A stretch of DNA of 64,000 bases from positions 744,001-808,000 of the forward strand of contig NZ_JIAN01000006.1 in NCBI RefSeq assembly GCF_000688475.1, in the 5' to 3' direction. The notes under the pieces are model-generated. The model had not been told where the DNA came from, searched no databases, and saw only the letters and a program-made list of their open reading frames with translations. The stretch is from Cellulomonas sp. URHE0023 (GTDB lineage Bacteria > Actinomycetota > Actinomycetes > Actinomycetales > Cellulomonadaceae). Shown in pieces: positions 61,201 to 64,000 of this stretch. Numbering within the stretch: position 1 is the stretch's first letter; each line of letters opens with the position of its first letter. The translations under genes and the position numbers were made by a program.

Positions 61201-62391
61201 TCACGGCACGTCGGCCTGGACGACGACGCCGCCACCTCTGCCAGTCAGCGGACCGTCGCTCGCCGGGACGAACGCGACCTGTCCACGCTCCAGCGTCAAC
61301 GCCGAACCGTCACCCGTCGCGATCGTGATCGCACCCTCGAGACACAGCAGGATGCGCGGCCCACGACCCGGAAGTGGGTGCACCGCGTCGTCCCTGATCT
61401 CCGTCACGGACAGCTCGAAGTCGTCGACCGGCGCATAGAAGACACGCGTCGCGCCGTGGAACACCTCAGGGGCGATTCTGATGGGAGGAGCGGCGATGTA
61501 GTCCACGTTCCGCAGCACCTCGGGCACGTCGATGTGCTTGGGAGTGAGCCCGGCCCGCAGGACGTTGTCCGAGTTGGCCATGATCTCGACGCCCATACCG
61601 CGCAGGTACGCGTGCACACCGCCGGCGGGCATGAACATCGCGTCACCAGGCTGCAGGGTGACCGGGTTGAGCAGCAGCGAGATCACCACGCCAGGGTCGC
61701 CGGGGTACGCCTCCTGCAGCAGGGCGACGTTGCGGTCCGCGCGCGGCGACGGCGACCCGGTCGAGAGGCGACGCGCGCACGCATCCGCCACCTCGCAGAC
61801 GGCCTCGGCGCTGGGGCGGGTCTCCGGCTCGAGGAGCAGCGTGAAGGCCGCACGGATCCCGTCGGGCGTCGGGTTCGCGATCAGGGCCTCGTGCAGCTCG
61901 CGGGCCAGCGGGGCGTCCAGGTCCGCCAGCAGCTCGGCTGCGCGGCGCGGTGCCCGGAAACCGCACAGCGCGTCGAACCGGGTCAGCGCGTAGACCAGCT
62001 CGGGCTTGTGGTTGGTGTCGCGGTAGTTCCGGTGCGGGGCGTCGAGCGGGATGCCCGCCGCCTCCTCCTCCGCGTGACCCTTGCGTGCGCGCTCGATGTG
62101 CGGGTGCACCTGCAGCGACAGCGGCCGGTCGGCGGCGATGACCTTGAGCAGGTACGGCAGGACCGGGCCGAACCGCGTCACCACGTCCTGCCCGAGCGCA
62201 CCCTCGGCGTCCGATGCGATCAGCTCGTCCAGCCCTCGCATCCCGTTGCTGAGCACCCGGGACGGAGCAGACGCGTGCGCACCCATCCACGCCTCAGCGA
62301 CCAGGTCCGTCGTGGCAGGACCGAAGAGGTCCTGGATCGCGGTGGGCGAACCCCAGGCGTAGGGCTGGGTGGCGGGGGCAATCCTTAGCAC
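61201..62391 (-). CDS. manA: Mannose-6-phosphate isomerase, class I
   Basis: ManA converts fructose-6-phosphate to mannose-6-phosphate, feeding ManB. The 396 residues start MLRIAPATQPYAWGSPTAIQDLFG and carry the zinc site residues Gln94 and His96 in SLQVHPH and Glu131 in NHKPEL, with a distal PAGGVHAYL segment near 255. The GTG start has GAGGG about 7 bases upstream. It lies among glycan genes rather than beside manB. Confidence 0.96.
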   Translation of the reverse strand: MLRIAPATQPYAWGSPTAIQDLFGPATTDLVAEAWMGAHASAPSRVLSNGMRGLDELIASDAEGALGQDVVTRFGPVLPYLLKVIAADRPLSLQVHPHIERARKGHAEEEAAGIPLDAPHRNYRDTNHKPELVYALTRFDALCGFRAPRRAAELLADLDAPLARELHEALIANPTPDGIRAAFTLLLEPETRPSAEAVCEVADACARRLSTGSPSPRADRNVALLQEAYPGDPGVVISLLLNPVTLQPGDAMFMPAGGVHAYLRGMGVEIMANSDNVLRAGLTPKHIDVPEVLRNVDYIAAPPIRIAPEVFHGATRVFYAPVDDFELSVTEIRDDAVHPLPGRGPRILLCLEGAITIATGDGSALTLERGQVAFVPASDGPLTGRGGGVVVQADVP

Positions 62392-62427
62392 TGAACCCTC
62401 TTCGATCGGCCGGCCGGACGGTGCATC

Positions 62428-63570
62428 CTACCGAGACGCCGGGTTCGTCCTGACAGAACGAGTATTCGCTGACTCGAACGCGGAGACGTGCACGCGCGCC
62501 GCGGCGTCCCACGTGAAGGTCGCGGCACGCTGGAGTGCGGCGGTCGACAGGTCTGCGCGACGCTCGTCGTCAGCGAGCAAGGCGCGCAGCTCGCGGCCGA
62601 TGCTCGTGTCGTCCGTACCGCAGTACGCGACCGCGTCCCCGCCGACCTCCGGCAGCGACAGCTCGCGCGTGGTCAGCACGGCTGCGCCGCACGCCATGGC
62701 CTCGAGCACGGGCAGCCCGAACCCCTCACCGAGGCTCGGGTAGGCGACGACGCGGGCGCCTGACAAGAAACCGGGCAGGTCCTCCAGCGGGAGGTACCCG
62801 GTACGTCTGGCGACCTTGTGCTCGGGCAGCGCAGCCAGCGTCGGCTCGACCTCGGTGTCCCAGCCCGGTCCCCCCGCCATCACGAGCGCCTCGTCGCGAC
62901 CGTCGGTCGCCGCCACCCAGCCGCGGATGAGGGCCGGAACATTCTTGCGAGGCTCCAGGGTGCCCAGGAACGCGACGTAGGGCCGCTCCCCGATGTCGAG
63001 AGTCGCGCGAACGCGGGCACGCTCCGCGTCGTCGACCGGGTGGAAGATCGTCGTGTCGACGCCGTGGTACGCGACGTGGAACTGCGCCGCGTCCGCTCCT
63101 GCGAACCGCACGACCTCGGTGGCGGTCGCCTGCGACGGCACGACCAGCGCTGCCGCGTGCCGCACCGCATAGCGGATCGCGCGGCGGAAGAAGCGCGCCT
63201 TGATCGGCGAGTGAAGCTCCGGATGGCTGAAGAAGGTGGCGTCGTGCAGGGTCACGACGACCGGGAGACCAGGCCGGACCGGCATCGTGTAGTGCGGGCT
63301 CAGCAGCACGTCGGCGTGCACGCGTCGGGCGACCCTGGGGAGCCCCAGCTGCTCCCAGAGCATGCGGACCGGGCGCTTGGCGGTGAGCGCCGGGGCCGCA
63401 ACCAGCCGTGCGGCCGGCGCGATCGTCCGGAGCAGGTCCACGTCGCGCGGCTGACAGACGACGACGACCTCGAGGTGCAGGTCCGTGAGCGCCGGAAGCA
63501 GGGCATCGACATACCGGCCGACTCCCCCGCGGTCGGCCGGGACCGCCGTCGCGTCGACCAGGATCCTCAT
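62428..63570 (-). CDS. Glycosyltransferase family 1/4 (GT-B)
   Basis: The 380-residue enzyme begins MRILVDATAVPADRGGVGRYVDAL, has VVTLHDATFFSHPELHSPIKARF near residue 105 in parts, YVAFLGTLEPRKNVPALIRGW near 203 and the donor motif SLGEGFGLPVLEAMACG near 288. The ATG at 63570 overlaps the stop of the upstream glycosyltransferase (ATGA), so both are made together. The sugar is unknown; mannosyl transfer is common in the family. Confidence 0.92.
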   Translation of the reverse strand: MRILVDATAVPADRGGVGRYVDALLPALTDLHLEVVVVCQPRDVDLLRTIAPAARLVAAPALTAKRPVRMLWEQLGLPRVARRVHADVLLSPHYTMPVRPGLPVVVTLHDATFFSHPELHSPIKARFFRRAIRYAVRHAAALVVPSQATATEVVRFAGADAAQFHVAYHGVDTTIFHPVDDAERARVRATLDIGERPYVAFLGTLEPRKNVPALIRGWVAATDGRDEALVMAGGPGWDTEVEPTLAALPEHKVARRTGYLPLEDLPGFLSGARVVAYPSLGEGFGLPVLEAMACGAAVLTTRELSLPEVGGDAVAYCGTDDTSIGRELRALLADDERRADLSTAALQRAATFTWDAAARVHVSAFESANTRSVRTNPASR

Positions 63571-64000
63571 CGCAGCACCCCCTCGATCGTCGCGGCCATC
63601 TGCGCGCCGCTGCGCTCCCAAGTCCACGCCCGTGCACGCTCACTCGCCAGAGCCACCCGGCCGTCGTCGCGAGACCCGAGTCGTTCCGTCACCGCCCGAG
63701 CGAAGTCGCTCGGGTCGTCCGGGTCGGCATAGTCCACAAGGTCGGTCCCGATCTCATGGAAGGGAGGGATGTCGGACACCACGGCAGGGACGCCGCAGGA
63801 CATCGCCTCGAGCAGTGGCAGCCCGAACCCCTCGTACCGGCTCGGGAAGACGAACAGGGCCGCGCCCGCGTAGACCGCTGGAAGGTCGGCGTCCTCCACG
63901 TACCCGGTGAACGTCACGCCTGCCAGGACGTCCGCCGGGATATCAGCCGGCGGCTGCTGCTCCCCCCAACCGGCACTCCCGACGACCACGAGCGGGTGCC
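63567..64000 (-). CDS. Glycosyltransferase family 1/4, C-terminal part (5' end beyond window)
   Basis: The visible 144 residues are the C-terminal half of a GT-B enzyme: HPLVVVGSAGWGEQ, VTFTGYVEDADLPAVYAGA, SRYEGFGLPLLEAMSCG and AWTWERSGAQMAATIEGVLR. The reading frame stays open to position 64000, so the N-terminal domain lies outside the window. It is coupled to the next glycosyltransferase by ATGA overlap. Confidence 0.9.
   Translation of the reverse strand, partial: HPLVVVGSAGWGEQQPPADIPADVLAGVTFTGYVEDADLPAVYAGAALFVFPSRYEGFGLPLLEAMSCGVPAVVSDIPPFHEIGTDLVDYADPDDPSDFARAVTERLGSRDDGRVALASERARAWTWERSGAQMAATIEGVLR

Overview
This is a GC-rich (by eye about 70 percent) actinobacterial chromosome segment. 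It carries MtrAB-LpqB, a WhiB regulator, a BldC-like helix-turn-helix protein, DUF3499, TIGR03089 and DUF6912 proteins, and many GTG starts with ATGA/GTGA overlaps. Gene content and order suggest a cellulomonad-like member of the Micrococcales/Actinomycetes. That is an inference from synteny, not a measured placement. No phage, insertion sequence, integrase or CRISPR array was recognised.

Layout. Positions 1-3.9 kb hold a conserved amino-acid block: an HU-type nucleoid protein (partial), leuD, leuC and a divergent IclR regulator. Positions 3.9-16.7 kb hold an accessory cluster: a LysR regulator, three luciferase-like flavin monooxygenases, an FAD monooxygenase, an alpha/beta-hydrolase with an Asp at the nucleophile elbow, a complete Dpp/Opp-type ABC importer, and at its 5' end a short Cys-containing leader peptide with its own leaderless promoter. 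I read it as an organosulfur scavenging cluster under cysteine-sensitive attenuation, sitting between iclR and two tRNA genes (Glu, Gln). Positions 17-24 kb hold DUF6912, a CpaE-like protein with an altered P-loop, a SAF-domain protein, a BldC-like protein, unknown membrane proteins, and a LysM protein preceded by a striking nested inverted repeat.

Positions 24-34 kb hold the conserved secA1 - YcaQ-like - hpf - comF - lpqB - mtrB - mtrA region, all on the minus strand. Positions 34-43 kb on the plus strand hold a MoxR-type cluster (membrane protein, DUF4129, DUF4350, MoxR ATPase, DUF58), an inserted second YcaQ/AlkZ-like gene, then SpoIIM-like and RDD proteins. Positions 43-55 kb hold ahcY, a cation diffusion facilitator, a Trm112-like protein, manB, a small zinc-ribbon protein, DUF3499, a metallopeptidase-fold protein, a WbbL-like glycosyltransferase, DUF5719, a 1173-residue glycosyltransferase/membrane protein and whiB, an order shared in large part with the mycobacterial sahH-manB-whiB2 region. 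Positions 55-64 kb hold TIGR03089 and an envelope-glycan set: three GT4/GT1-type glycosyltransferases (the last cut by the window edge), a flippase-like LPG-synthase-TM protein, a polytopic GT39-like protein, a polyprenyl-phosphate-sugar synthase-like GT2 and manA.

ManB and ManA bracket the glycosyltransferases and would supply mannose-1-phosphate for envelope glycans. MtrAB and WhiB link the region to cell-division and envelope control. No gene-free stretch longer than about 300 bases occurs apart from 16412-16834, which holds the leader peptide, its promoter, a candidate attenuator and a tRNA terminator.
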